Under the pieces are notes generated by a model, which had not been told where the DNA came from, did no database searches, and saw only the letters and a program-made list of their open reading frames with translations. Of a DNA stretch of 64,000 nucleotides, positions 52,166 through 60,458 are shown one piece after another. The stretch is taken from positions 248,001 to 312,000 of the forward strand of contig NZ_LZLJ01000093.1 in the NCBI RefSeq assembly GCF_001668625.1, given 5' to 3'. The position numbers were made by a program, and so were the translations under genes. Positions within the stretch are counted from its first letter, which is position 1. Each line of letters begins with the position of its first letter. The stretch comes from Mycobacterium sp. 1274756.6 (GTDB lineage Bacteria > Actinomycetota > Actinomycetes > Mycobacteriales > Mycobacteriaceae).

Positions 52166-53113
52166 ATGCCGGGGGCGCTCGTGATCGGTGAATCACTCAT
52201 CGACATCGTCGAGCAGGACGGGCGGGTGCTCGGCGAGTACGTCGGCGGCAGCCCGCTCAACGTCGCGGTCGGGTTGGGCCGGCTGGGACACGGCGTGGCT
52301 TTCCTGACCCGGGTCGGCGAGGACGCCAACGGCGACCGGATTCTGGCGTATCTGCGCTCCGCCGGGGTGCGGGCGGTGGCGGGCAGCGTCGCCGCCGGCG
52401 GCACCGCGACCGCGCGCGCCCGACTGGATGCCGCACATGCCGCCGATTACCGCCTCGACCTGGATTGGCGCCTCGACGGGACACCGGCCGTGCCGCCGCC
52501 GACGCTGGTGCACACCGGCTCGCTGGCCGCGGTGGTCGAGCCGGGGTGCCTGGCGGTCGCGGCGCTGCTGGACACCTACCGGCCGTCGGCGACGGTCACC
52601 TTCGACCCGAACATCCGCCCGGCGCTGCTCGACAACCGCCTGCTGGCCCGCGAACGCATCCAGCGGCTGATCGAGGGCAGCGACATCGTCAAGGTCAGCG
52701 CCGAGGACCTGGCCTGGATCGCCCCGGATCGCCCGGTCGACCAGGTCGCCCGCAGCTGGCTGGCCGCCGGGCCCGCGGTGGTGGCGGTGACCCTCGGTGC
52801 GCGCGGCGCGTTCGCGCTCTGCGCCGACGGGGTGGCCCGGGTCGACGCCGACACCGTTGCGGTGGCCGACACCATCGGCGCCGGTGACGCTTTCACCGTC
52901 GGGCTGATCGACGCGCTGTGGTCGGCCGGCCTGCTGGGTGCGCGGCGCCGCGCGGCGCTGCAGGCTATCGGGGTGGGAACGCTCACCGCGGCACTGCAGT
53001 CGGCCGCCGACTGCGCGGCGCTGACGGTGGCGCGCCGCGGCGCCGATCTGCCCGACCGCGCCGCCCTCGACTCCTACCGGACGCGCCGGTTCGGGACGCC
53101 GAAGAACGGGTAG
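52166..53113 (+). CDS. PfkB-family carbohydrate kinase
   Basis: A 315-residue ribokinase-fold sugar kinase, most like fructokinases. PfkB signature 1 is in GGSPLNVAVGLGRLGHGVAF (about 29-48) and signature 2 DTIGAGDAFTVG (about 235-246) with the catalytic aspartate. It phosphorylates a sugar with ATP; substrate not readable from sequence. It lies between the NHEJ genes ligD and mku and ends 30 bases before mku. Confidence 0.9.
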   Translation: MPGALVIGESLIDIVEQDGRVLGEYVGGSPLNVAVGLGRLGHGVAFLTRVGEDANGDRILAYLRSAGVRAVAGSVAAGGTATARARLDAAHAADYRLDLDWRLDGTPAVPPPTLVHTGSLAAVVEPGCLAVAALLDTYRPSATVTFDPNIRPALLDNRLLARERIQRLIEGSDIVKVSAEDLAWIAPDRPVDQVARSWLAAGPAVVAVTLGARGAFALCADGVARVDADTVAVADTIGAGDAFTVGLIDALWSAGLLGARRRAALQAIGVGTLTAALQSAADCAALTVARRGADLPDRAALDSYRTRRFGTPKNG

Positions 53114-53143
53114 CCGGCCGCGGCGGCGGGCATACTGACTCTT

Positions 53144-53977
53144 ATGCGCGCCATCTGGAAGGGATCGATCGCATTCGGGCTGGTCAATGTGCCGGTCAAG
53201 TTGTACGCGGCCACCGAGGACCACGACGTCAAGTTCCACCAGGTGCACGCCAAGGACAACGGCCGCATCCGCTACAAGCGGGTCTGCGAGGTCTGCGGGG
53301 AGGTGGTCGAGTTCCGCGACATCGCCCGGGCGTACCAGTCCGAGGACGGCCAGGCGGTGATCATCACCGATGACGACCTGGCGAACCTGCCCGAGGAGCG
53401 CAGCCGGGAGATCGCGGTGGCCGAGTTCGTCCCGGCCGACCAGCTGGACCCGTTGCTGTATGACCGCAGCTATTTTCTCCAGCCCGACGGCAGCTCCACG
53501 AAATCCTATGTGCTGCTGGCCAAGACGCTCGCCCAGACCGACCGGGTGGCGATCGTGCACTTCGCGCTGCGCAACAAGACCCGGCTGGCGGCGTTGCGGG
53601 TCAACGACTTCGGCAAGCGTCAGGTCATGGTGGTGCACACGCTGCGCTGGCCCGACGAGATCCGCGACCCGGACTTCCCGGTGCTCGACAAGAAGGTGGA
53701 GATCAAGCCGGCCGAATTGAAGATGGCCGGGCAGGTGGTGGAGTCGATGGCCGAGGACTTCCACCCCGAGCAGTACCGCGACGAGTACCAGGAGCAGCTC
53801 GTCGAGCTCATCGAGGCGAAACTGTCCGGCGGGGAGGCGTTCACCGCCGAGGAGCAGCCCACCGAACTCGACGAGACCGAGGATGTCTCCGACCTGCTGG
53901 CCAAGCTGGAGGCCAGCGTCAAGTCGCGGCCGAAGAAATCCGGTGGCCGCAAGACGCGCGCGAAGTCCAAGTCCTGA
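53144..53977 (+). CDS. mku: DNA end-binding protein Ku
   Basis: A 277-residue bacterial Ku homodimer subunit. It starts MRAIWKGSIAFGLVNVPVKLY and has the core ring region (VCEVCGEVVEFRDIARAYQ, then DRSYFLQPDG) and a short Lys/Arg-rich C-terminal tail (KSGGRKTRAKSKS) typical of mycobacterial Ku, which helps DNA binding and LigD recruitment. CATACT lies 7 bases before the ATG, so it may have its own leaderless start besides reading from pfkB. Confidence 0.95.
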   Translation: MRAIWKGSIAFGLVNVPVKLYAATEDHDVKFHQVHAKDNGRIRYKRVCEVCGEVVEFRDIARAYQSEDGQAVIITDDDLANLPEERSREIAVAEFVPADQLDPLLYDRSYFLQPDGSSTKSYVLLAKTLAQTDRVAIVHFALRNKTRLAALRVNDFGKRQVMVVHTLRWPDEIRDPDFPVLDKKVEIKPAELKMAGQVVESMAEDFHPEQYRDEYQEQLVELIEAKLSGGEAFTAEEQPTELDETEDVSDLLAKLEASVKSRPKKSGGRKTRAKSKS

Positions 53978-53987
53978 ACCGCCTTGT

Positions 53988-53993
53988 TAGCGT
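53988..53993 (+). promoter_or_regulatory. leaderless -10 element of the SDR gene
   Basis: TAGCGT six bases before the GTG start at 54000, inside the 22-base gap after mku. Confidence 0.45.
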
Positions 53994-53999
53994 GAGGGC

Positions 54000-54791
54000 G
54001 TGATTCTCGACAAGTTCCGTCTGGATGGCAGCGTCGCGGTCGTCACCGGCGCCGGGCGCGGGCTCGGCGCCGCGATCGCGGTGGCGTTCGCCGAGGCGGG
54101 CGCCGACGTCGTCGTCTCCGCCCGCACCGCCGCCGATCTGGACGCGGTCGCCGCGCAGGTGCAGCAGGCGGGCCGGCGAGCCCAGGCCGTCGTCGCCGAC
54201 CTGGCCCGCCCGGAGCAGACCGCGCAGCTGGCCGGGACCGCCGTCGAGACCTTCGGGCGCCTCGACATCGTGGTCAACAACGTCGGCGGGGCCATGCCCG
54301 CCCCGCTGCTGAACACCTCGGCCCAGGACCTCAAGGACGCGTTCGGCTTCAACGTGCTCACCGCGCACGCGTTGACCACCGCCGCGGTGCCGCTGATGCT
54401 CGAACACGCCGGCGGCGGGACCGTCATCAACATCACCTCGGCGGTCGGGCGGCTGGCCGGGCGCGGGTTCGCCGCCTACGGCACCGCCAAGGCCGCACTG
54501 GCGCACTACACCCGGCTGGCCGCAGCGGATCTGGCGCCGCGGATCCGGGTCAACGCGATCGCGCCGGGGGCGATCCTGACCTCCGCGCTGGAGGTGGTGG
54601 CCGGCAACGACGAACTGCGCACCCCGATGGAGCGGGCCACCCCGCTGCGCCGGTTGGGTGACCCGGCCGACATCGCCGCCGCGGCGGTCTATCTGGCCTC
54701 GCCGGCGGGCGGCTACCTGACCGGCAAGGTGCTCGAGGTCGACGGCGGGCTCACCGCCCCGAACATGGAGTTGCCGATCCCCGACCTGTGA
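54000..54791 (+). CDS. short-chain dehydrogenase/reductase (Rv0927c-like)
   Basis: A 263-residue classical [15 protein letters not shown] is the cofactor loop, VNNVGG the NNAG-type motif, NITSAVG holds the catalytic serine and YGTAKAA the YxxxK pair. It ends with a conserved tail NMELPIPDL. The orthologue Rv0927c has been linked to immune signalling, and its enzymatic substrate is not known. GTG start at 54000 behind a leaderless promoter element. Confidence 0.9.
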   Translation: MILDKFRLDGSVAVVTGAGRGLGAAIAVAFAEAGADVVVSARTAADLDAVAAQVQQAGRRAQAVVADLARPEQTAQLAGTAVETFGRLDIVVNNVGGAMPAPLLNTSAQDLKDAFGFNVLTAHALTTAAVPLMLEHAGGGTVINITSAVGRLAGRGFAAYGTAKAALAHYTRLAAADLAPRIRVNAIAPGAILTSALEVVAGNDELRTPMERATPLRRLGDPADIAAAAVYLASPAGGYLTGKVLEVDGGLTAPNMELPIPDL

Positions 54792-54812
54792 GGGGCGCCC
54801 GCTGCGCCCCGC

Positions 54813-54831
54813 GAAGTTTCGGCTACCCTCA
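54813..54831. promoter_or_regulatory. DtxR-family (MntR/IdeR-like) operator before mntH
   Basis: The 19 bases with core TTTCGGCTACCCTCA match 13 of 19 positions of the DtxR-family palindrome TTAGGTTAGGCTAACCTAA, including the central GGCTA and CCT. It lies 38 bases before the proposed mntH start, where a manganese or iron repressor would be expected for this transporter. Confidence 0.45.
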
Positions 54832-54868
54832 CTTTTTTATTCGCCTCTGGTGCGAGAGGGGGTCGGGG

Positions 54869-56095
54869 TTGGCGCTGCGCAGCGAGGTCCGGTCGCGGCC
54901 GGGCTGGTACCTGCTGGGCCCAGCCTTCGTCGCCGCCATCGCCTACGTCGACCCGGGCAACGTCGCCGCCAACGTCAGCGCCGGGGCGCAGTTCGGGTTC
55001 CTGCTGCTGTGGGTCATCGTCGTGGCCAACGTCATGGCCGGGCTGGTGCAGTACCTGTCGGCCAAGCTCGGCCTGGTCACCGGCCGCTCGCTGCCGGAGG
55101 TCGTCGGCGACCACGCCCGCCGCCCCACCCGCATCGCCTACTGGCTGCAAGCCGAACTGGTGGCGATGGCCACCGATCTGGCCGAGGTGGTCGGCGGCGC
55201 CATCGCGCTGCACCTGCTGTTCGAGTTGCCGCTGCTGCTCGGCGGGGTGATCACCGGGGCGGTGTCGATGCTGCTGCTGGCGGTGCAGGACCGGCGCGGG
55301 CAGCGCCACTTCGAGTTGGTGATCAGCGGGCTGCTGCTGATCATCGCGATCGGGTTTTTGGCCAGCCTGTTCGTCGCTCCCCCGCCGGCAGCGGGATTGG
55401 CCGGCGGTCTGGTGCCGGCCTTCGCCGGCACCGAGAGCGTGCTGCTGGCCACCGCGATCCTGGGCGCCACGATCATGCCGCACGCGGTGTACCTGCATTC
55501 GGGGTTGAGCCGCGATCGGCACGGCTGCCCACCGGCCGGTCCGCAGCGGCGGCGGCTGCTGCGGATCACCCGCTGGGATGTGGGCCTGGCGATGGTGGTG
55601 GCCGGAACGGTCAACGCCGCCATGCTGGTGGTGGCCGCGACCCACCTGCAGGGCCGCGTCGACGGCGATTCGATCGAGGGCGCCCATGCCGCGGTGCGTG
55701 ACGCCCTCGGACCCACCATCGCCTTGCTGTTCGCGATCGGGCTGCTGGCCTCCGGGCTGGCGTCGACGTCGGTGGGCGCCTACGCCGGCGCGATGGTCAT
55801 GCAGGGGTTGCTGCGGGTGTCGGTGCCGCTGTTGTGGCGGCGGCTGATCACGCTGATCCCGGCGCTGGTGATTCTGGCGATCGGGGTCGACCCGACCCGG
55901 GCGCTGGTGCTCTCCCAGGTGGTGCTCTCCTTCGGCATCCCGCTCGCGCTGGTCCCGGTGATCCGGTTGACCGCCGACCGGGCGCTGATGGGCACCGACG
56001 TCAATCACCGGCTGACCTCGCTGCTGGGGTGGGCGGTCACCGGCGTCGTTACCCTGCTCAACGTGGTGCTGATCTACCTGACCGTGCGGGGCTGA
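54869..56095 (+). CDS. mntH: Nramp-type Mn2+/H+ symporter MntH
   Basis: A 408-residue Nramp transporter with about eleven helices. The metal-site motif DPGN is in AIAYVDPGNVAAN (TM1) and the TM6 motif MPHAVYLHSG holds the second half of the site; TELAE-like DLAEVVGG follows TM3. It imports Mn2+ and other divalent metals. I choose a TTG start at 54869 with GAGAGGGGG six bases upstream; the frame opens at a GTG at 54788, but that would place the likely operator inside the coding region and add residues not typical of the family. Confidence 0.9.
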   Translation: MALRSEVRSRPGWYLLGPAFVAAIAYVDPGNVAANVSAGAQFGFLLLWVIVVANVMAGLVQYLSAKLGLVTGRSLPEVVGDHARRPTRIAYWLQAELVAMATDLAEVVGGAIALHLLFELPLLLGGVITGAVSMLLLAVQDRRGQRHFELVISGLLLIIAIGFLASLFVAPPPAAGLAGGLVPAFAGTESVLLATAILGATIMPHAVYLHSGLSRDRHGCPPAGPQRRRLLRITRWDVGLAMVVAGTVNAAMLVVAATHLQGRVDGDSIEGAHAAVRDALGPTIALLFAIGLLASGLASTSVGAYAGAMVMQGLLRVSVPLLWRRLITLIPALVILAIGVDPTRALVLSQVVLSFGIPLALVPVIRLTADRALMGTDVNHRLTSLLGWAVTGVVTLLNVVLIYLTVRG

Positions 56096-56517
56096 TGCCG
56101 GCCTACTTCGCCTACGGGTCCAACCTGTGCGCCGAGCAGATGGCGCGCCGCTGCGTCGGTGCGGTCGATCCGCGCCCGGCGGTGCTCGACGGGCACACCT
56201 GGCTGATCAACCAGCGCGGGGTGGCCACCGTGCGCGCCGCGCCGGGCGCGCGGGTGCACGGGGTGGTGTGGCAGGTCAGCGACGACGACCTGGCCGCCCT
56301 CGACGTCGCCGAGAGCGTGCCGGCGCACTACCGGCGCTTCCGGCTCCCGGTGCGGACTCAGGCCGGGTCGGAACTGGTCTGGGTTTACATCGACTACCGG
56401 GTGTGCCCGGGCCCGGCGCGCCCGGGTTATCTGGAGCGGGTGCTCGACGGTGCCGCCCGTCAGCAGCTGCCTGCGGAGTGGCTGGATTTCCTGCGCGGGT
56501 GGGCGCCGGCTATTTGA
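56095..56517 (+). CDS. gamma-glutamylcyclotransferase-family protein
   Basis: A 140-residue GGCT/AIG2-like protein. The N-terminal YFAYGSNLCAEQM is the YGSNL substrate loop, and the general-acid glutamate is probably in LDVAESVPAHYRR. Such enzymes release 5-oxoproline from gamma-glutamylamines. The ATG overlaps the mntH stop (TGATG), so the two are co-translated. It ends 8 bases inside the convergent hydrolase gene. Confidence 0.85.
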   Translation: MPAYFAYGSNLCAEQMARRCVGAVDPRPAVLDGHTWLINQRGVATVRAAPGARVHGVVWQVSDDDLAALDVAESVPAHYRRFRLPVRTQAGSELVWVYIDYRVCPGPARPGYLERVLDGAARQQLPAEWLDFLRGWAPAI

Positions 56518-57403
56518 GGTGGCCGACCAGTTCGCCGTGCTCACCGAAGAGTTCGCGCTGCCAGGTCGTCATCAGTTCGGTCGTGTCGATCTGGTTGGGG
56601 TGGAAGTCGCGTCTCTTGAACGGCTTCATCGCTTTGTGGAAGCCCTTGAACATCGGGCTGCGCAGCATCTGGACGGTCTCGATGAGCAACCGCACCGGCT
56701 GGCGGCGGCCCTCGCGGTCGTTCAGCACGATCGAGGCCAGCGTGAACAGCAGCAGGATCGGGATGCCGAAGTTCTGCGCGAACCGCATCCAGCGGATCCG
56801 GGTCGACTCCGGCACCCCGATGGCGCGGTAGACGTCGAAGGCGACGTCCTTGTGCTCCAACTCCTCCAAGGCGTGCCAGTTCAACAGGTTCCGGATCTCC
56901 GGGTCGTACATCATCGCCTGCACCTCGGGGCTTTTGAGGATGTTCTCCGCCCAGGTGGCGGTGAAATGCTCTGCGGCCACGGTGAAGCCGAGGAAGAAGC
57001 GGCGCAGCTTCACGAACCGGTCCGGGCTCGGGTAGCGCTTGTCGAGGAACTTCTCCAGGTGCTCGGTGCTCTCCAGCAGGAACTCGAACCACGGCGTCGG
57101 GTAGCCCATCGCCAGCAGTTGCTCGTTGAGTTCGCGGTGCTGCAGGCCGTGCACCTTCTCCTGCCCGATGAACGCCGCGACCCGCTGGCTGAGGTCGGGG
57201 TCGGTGATCTGATCGCGGTAGCGGCGCACCGACCGGACGAAGATGTCCTCGCCGGGCGGGAAGATCGCCGACAGCACCGCCACTAAGTGGCTGAACACGA
57301 TGCTGCCGTTGGCGTAGTACTTGGTCGCCCGAGCCTGGTCGTCGTCGAACCCGAACTTCATCCGCCGCACCGTCAGCGGCGCGGTCTCCCCGGTCGCCAC
57401 CAT
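56510..57403 (-). CDS. predicted metal-dependent hydrolase (PF10118 type)
   Basis: A 297-residue helical protein of the ferritin-like Metal_hydrol family. Candidate metal ligands form an ExxH series: GQEKVHGLQHRELN (about 92-105), AAEHFTATWAEN (about 146-157) and HALEELEHKDVAFD (about 176-189). One membrane-like helix lies at about 225-240 (FGIPILLLFTLASIVL). The reaction is unknown. I start at ATG 57403, which has GGAGGAC upstream. It is divergent from a MerR regulator across a paired-palindrome operator. Confidence 0.8.
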   Translation of the reverse strand: MVATGETAPLTVRRMKFGFDDDQARATKYYANGSIVFSHLVAVLSAIFPPGEDIFVRSVRRYRDQITDPDLSQRVAAFIGQEKVHGLQHRELNEQLLAMGYPTPWFEFLLESTEHLEKFLDKRYPSPDRFVKLRRFFLGFTVAAEHFTATWAENILKSPEVQAMMYDPEIRNLLNWHALEELEHKDVAFDVYRAIGVPESTRIRWMRFAQNFGIPILLLFTLASIVLNDREGRRQPVRLLIETVQMLRSPMFKGFHKAMKPFKRRDFHPNQIDTTELMTTWQRELFGEHGELVGHLK

Positions 57404-57441
57404 GATCAGAGTCCTCCAACTCGGTATAACCTGCGCCATCG

Positions 57442-57467
57442 ACCGTAACGGTATTATCCGTAACGGT
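57442..57467. promoter_or_regulatory. paired 11-bp palindromes in the hydrolase/MerR gap
   Basis: ACCGTAACGGT (57442-57452) and TCCGTAACGGT (57457-57467), each a near-perfect odd palindrome, with centres 15 bases apart. They also form a larger inverted repeat, GACCGTAACGG and CCGTAACGGTC. The position between divergent genes, 28-54 bases from each start, fits an operator, probably bound by the adjacent regulator. Confidence 0.6.
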
Positions 57468-57494
57468 CAACGCCGGAGTGCTACTGTGGAGGCG

Positions 57495-58235
57495 ATGGAG
57501 TTCACGATCGACGAGTTGGCCCAGCGGGTGGCGATGACCGTGCGCAACATCCGGGAATGGCAGACCCTCGGCCTGGTGCCGCCGCCGGTTCGGCGCGGCC
57601 GGGTCGGAATCTACTCCCGCGAGCACGTCGCGATCATCGAGCGGGTCAAACACCTGCGCGCTCAAGGCCTACCGCTGGACCTCATCCGCCGGTTCACCGA
57701 GCCCGGAACCGACTCCGAGGAGGCGGTGCGCCGGCTGGCCGCCGAGGCGCTGAGCCCACTGGCGGCGACCGAGCCCGTCGTCCTCCCCCGCGCCGAGTTG
57801 CAGCGCCGGCTCGGTGACGGCGCCGACGACGTCCTCATCGACGCCGGTTTGGTGCAGGCGGTCGACGCGTCGACCGTCTCCGCGCCCGACGCCGGCATCA
57901 TCACCGCGATCGAGCAACTCGTGGAAGCCGGCCTCTCGCTGCCGCGGCTCGCCGACACCATCGCCGACCTCGAGGTGCAGCAGCGCGCCATCGCTCAGCG
58001 GCTCATCGACCGCTACGTCGACGACGTGTGGCAGCCGGCGGCCGACACCGGGTTCGCCGACGCGGACTGGGTGAAGCTGGCCGACACCGCGACGAAGGCG
58101 AAGAGCATCGCGGTCGCGCTGATGGGGCGGGTCTTCGCCAAAGCCTTCGACGAGGTGGCCGACGGCGTGCTGGTGCAGAAGGCGACCGAGGCGGACGCCT
58201 CACTGTCCCAAGGCCGCAACGCCTCCACCGCCTGA
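57495..58235 (+). CDS. MerR-family transcriptional regulator
   Basis: A 246-residue regulator with an N-terminal winged helix (FTIDELAQRVAMTVRNIREW, then REHVAIIERVKHLRAQGLP) and a long helical C-terminal effector/dimer region without metal-binding cysteines. The C-terminal half is larger than in metal sensors, so it may sense a small molecule. It probably controls the divergent hydrolase gene and itself through the paired palindromes. ATG at 57495 has GGAGGCG upstream. Confidence 0.85.
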   Translation: MEFTIDELAQRVAMTVRNIREWQTLGLVPPPVRRGRVGIYSREHVAIIERVKHLRAQGLPLDLIRRFTEPGTDSEEAVRRLAAEALSPLAATEPVVLPRAELQRRLGDGADDVLIDAGLVQAVDASTVSAPDAGIITAIEQLVEAGLSLPRLADTIADLEVQQRAIAQRLIDRYVDDVWQPAADTGFADADWVKLADTATKAKSIAVALMGRVFAKAFDEVADGVLVQKATEADASLSQGRNASTA

Positions 58236-58295
58236 GCGCTCTCCTTGGCGTCGACACTGCGGTGAGCAAACACCCTTCTCGCACTTCTGCGTGCT

Positions 58296-60389
58296 CTACG
58301 CAGTATGAACGGGGAGGTGGTCGGTGTCGGCGCCGACGTCGGGGCGCAGGTCCAGTCGTCGCAGCAGTTGAGCGTTGAGCGCCACGACGATCGTCGACAA
58401 CGACATGAGCACCGCCCCAACCGACATCGGCAGCACAAAACCCACTTTGGCGAGCACCCCGGCTGCCAGTGGCACCGCGAGGATGTTGTATCCGGCCGCC
58501 CACCAGAGGTTTTGGCGCATCTTGCGGTAGGTGGCCTTCGACAGCTCGATGACCGAGAGCACCGAGCGGGGATCGGAGCTGGCTAAAATGACGCCCGCCG
58601 AGGCGATCGCCACATCGGTACCGGCGCCGATCGCGATCCCGACGTCGGCCTGCGCCAATGCGGGGGCGTCGTTGACGCCGTCACCGACCATCGCGACGGT
58701 CGCGCCTTCGTTCTGTAGTTCGACGACCTTCGCGGCCTTGTCCTCGGGGCGCACACCGGCGAAGACCCGGTCGATGCTCAGCTCCTTCGCCACCGCGTTC
58801 GCGACGGCTTCGGCGTCGCCGGTGACCATCGCGACCCGCACACCCAAGCGATGCAGCGCGTCGATAGCGTGAGCGGACTCGTCGCGGATCGCGTCGGCGA
58901 GCTTCAGCGCGCCGATCACCGCGCCGTCGGCGACCACATGCAGGATGATCGCGCCCTCGTCACGCCAGGGCTGCACCAGCGACAACTCGTCGAGGCCCTG
59001 TTCGGCCAGCATCGCCGGCCCGCCGACGTGGATGCGGCGGCCGTCGACGGTCGCGCTGACCCCGGCGGCGGGCGAGGAGGTGAACTCGCCGGCGGCCGGC
59101 ACGCTCAGCTCGCGGTCGACGGCGGCACGCACGATGGCATGGGCCAACGGGTGTTCGCTGTCGGATTCGGCCGCCGCGGCCAGCGCCAGCACCGAAGTTT
59201 CGGACTCACCATGCCCGGCGACCTCGGTCACGGTCGGCTCGCCGCGGGTCAGGGTTCCGGTCTTGTCGAACAGCACGACGTCGACGGTGCGCATCCGCTC
59301 CAGCGACAGGCGGTCCTTGATCAGCACCCCGCCTTGGGCGGCGCGTTCGGTGGCGATCGAGACCACCAGCGGGATGGCCAGGCCCAGCGCGTGCGGGCAG
59401 GCGATGACGAGAACGGTGATCACCCGGCTCACCGCCTGGTCGGGGTGGCCCAGCAGCACCCACACCACCGCGGTGAGCGCGCCCGCCCCCAGCGCGAACC
59501 AGAACAGCCACCCGGCGGCGATGTCGGCGAGCCGCTGCGCCCTCGACGACGAGTTCTGTGCCTGGCTGACCAGGCGCTGGATGCCGGCCAGCGCGGTCTG
59601 GTCGCCGACCGCGCTGATCTGCACGCGCAGCCCGGAGTCGGTGGCCACCGTCCCGGCGACGACGTGATCGCCTGCCGAGCGGCGCACCGGCCGCGATTCG
59701 CCGGTGACCATCGACTCGTCGAGGGCGGCGCTGCCCTCGACCACGGTGCCGTCGGCGGGCACCGTGCCGCCGGGGCGCACCAGCACCACATCGCCGACCC
59801 GCAGCTCGCCGGGGGCGACGACGACGACCGAGTCACCCTCGACGCGTTCGGCCTCGTCGGGCAGCAGTGCGGCCAATGAGTCCAGCGCCGAGGTGGTCTG
59901 GGCCAGGGATCGCATCTCCAGCCAGTGCCCCAGCAGCATGATCACCACCAGCAGTGCGAGCTCCCACCAGAACTCCAGGTCCGAACTGAGGATGCCGAGG
60001 GTCGCGCCCCAGGAGGCGACGAACGCGACGGTGATCGCCAGCACAATCAACAGCATCATTCCCGGTGCCCGGGAACGGATCTCGCTGATGGCACCGGTCA
60101 GGAACGGCGCCCCGCCCCAGACGTAGATGATCGTGCCGAGCAGCGGTGCCACCCACGCCGAACCGGGGAACGACGGGATGGTGTAACCCAGCGTCGAGGC
60201 GAACATGCCGGACAGCGCGACCGTCGGGATGGCCAGCGCCAGCATCACCCAGAACAGCCGGCGGAATTGCGCGGCGTGATCGCCGTGGTCGTGTCCGCCG
60301 TGCCCGCCGTGGTCGTCTCCGGCGTGCTCCGCGTCGTCGGGCGCTTGCGCGTCCATCACCATGGCGTGGTCGTGTCCGGGTGCGCTCAT
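58296..60389 (-). CDS. CopB-type copper-translocating P-type ATPase
   Basis: A 697-residue P1B ATPase. The N-terminus is His-rich (HGGHGGHDHGDH, about 28-39) instead of a CxxC metal domain; eight helices follow the heavy-metal layout. The TM6 motif is CPH (VIACPHALGLAIP), the phosphorylation site DKTGTLTRG, the HP motif SEHPLA and the hinge GDGVNDAPAL; TM8 has MSLST. CPH with a His-rich tail marks the P1B-3 (CopB) group, exporting copper. A perfect palindrome lies 7 bases before the ATG. Confidence 0.9.
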   Translation of the reverse strand: MSAPGHDHAMVMDAQAPDDAEHAGDDHGGHGGHDHGDHAAQFRRLFWVMLALAIPTVALSGMFASTLGYTIPSFPGSAWVAPLLGTIIYVWGGAPFLTGAISEIRSRAPGMMLLIVLAITVAFVASWGATLGILSSDLEFWWELALLVVIMLLGHWLEMRSLAQTTSALDSLAALLPDEAERVEGDSVVVVAPGELRVGDVVLVRPGGTVPADGTVVEGSAALDESMVTGESRPVRRSAGDHVVAGTVATDSGLRVQISAVGDQTALAGIQRLVSQAQNSSSRAQRLADIAAGWLFWFALGAGALTAVVWVLLGHPDQAVSRVITVLVIACPHALGLAIPLVVSIATERAAQGGVLIKDRLSLERMRTVDVVLFDKTGTLTRGEPTVTEVAGHGESETSVLALAAAAESDSEHPLAHAIVRAAVDRELSVPAAGEFTSSPAAGVSATVDGRRIHVGGPAMLAEQGLDELSLVQPWRDEGAIILHVVADGAVIGALKLADAIRDESAHAIDALHRLGVRVAMVTGDAEAVANAVAKELSIDRVFAGVRPEDKAAKVVELQNEGATVAMVGDGVNDAPALAQADVGIAIGAGTDVAIASAGVILASSDPRSVLSVIELSKATYRKMRQNLWWAAGYNILAVPLAAGVLAKVGFVLPMSVGAVLMSLSTIVVALNAQLLRRLDLRPDVGADTDHLPVHTA

Positions 60390-60395
60390 ACCATC

Positions 60396-60422
60396 CAGGT
60401 ATACCCGTGGGGGGTATACCTG
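60396..60422. promoter_or_regulatory. CsoR-like operator before the copper ATPase gene
   Basis: CAGGTATACCC-N5-GGGTATACCTG, a perfect inverted repeat with 11-base arms and a G-rich spacer, ending 7 bases from the ATG. The TATACCC/GGGTATA core is that of CsoR-family copper-repressor sites. Its closeness to the start implies that a bound repressor would block the promoter or a short or absent leader. No csoR gene is in the window. Confidence 0.7.
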
Positions 60423-60458
60423 GCAAGTGGTCGCCCGGCGACTCGGCGGCTGCCGGCC

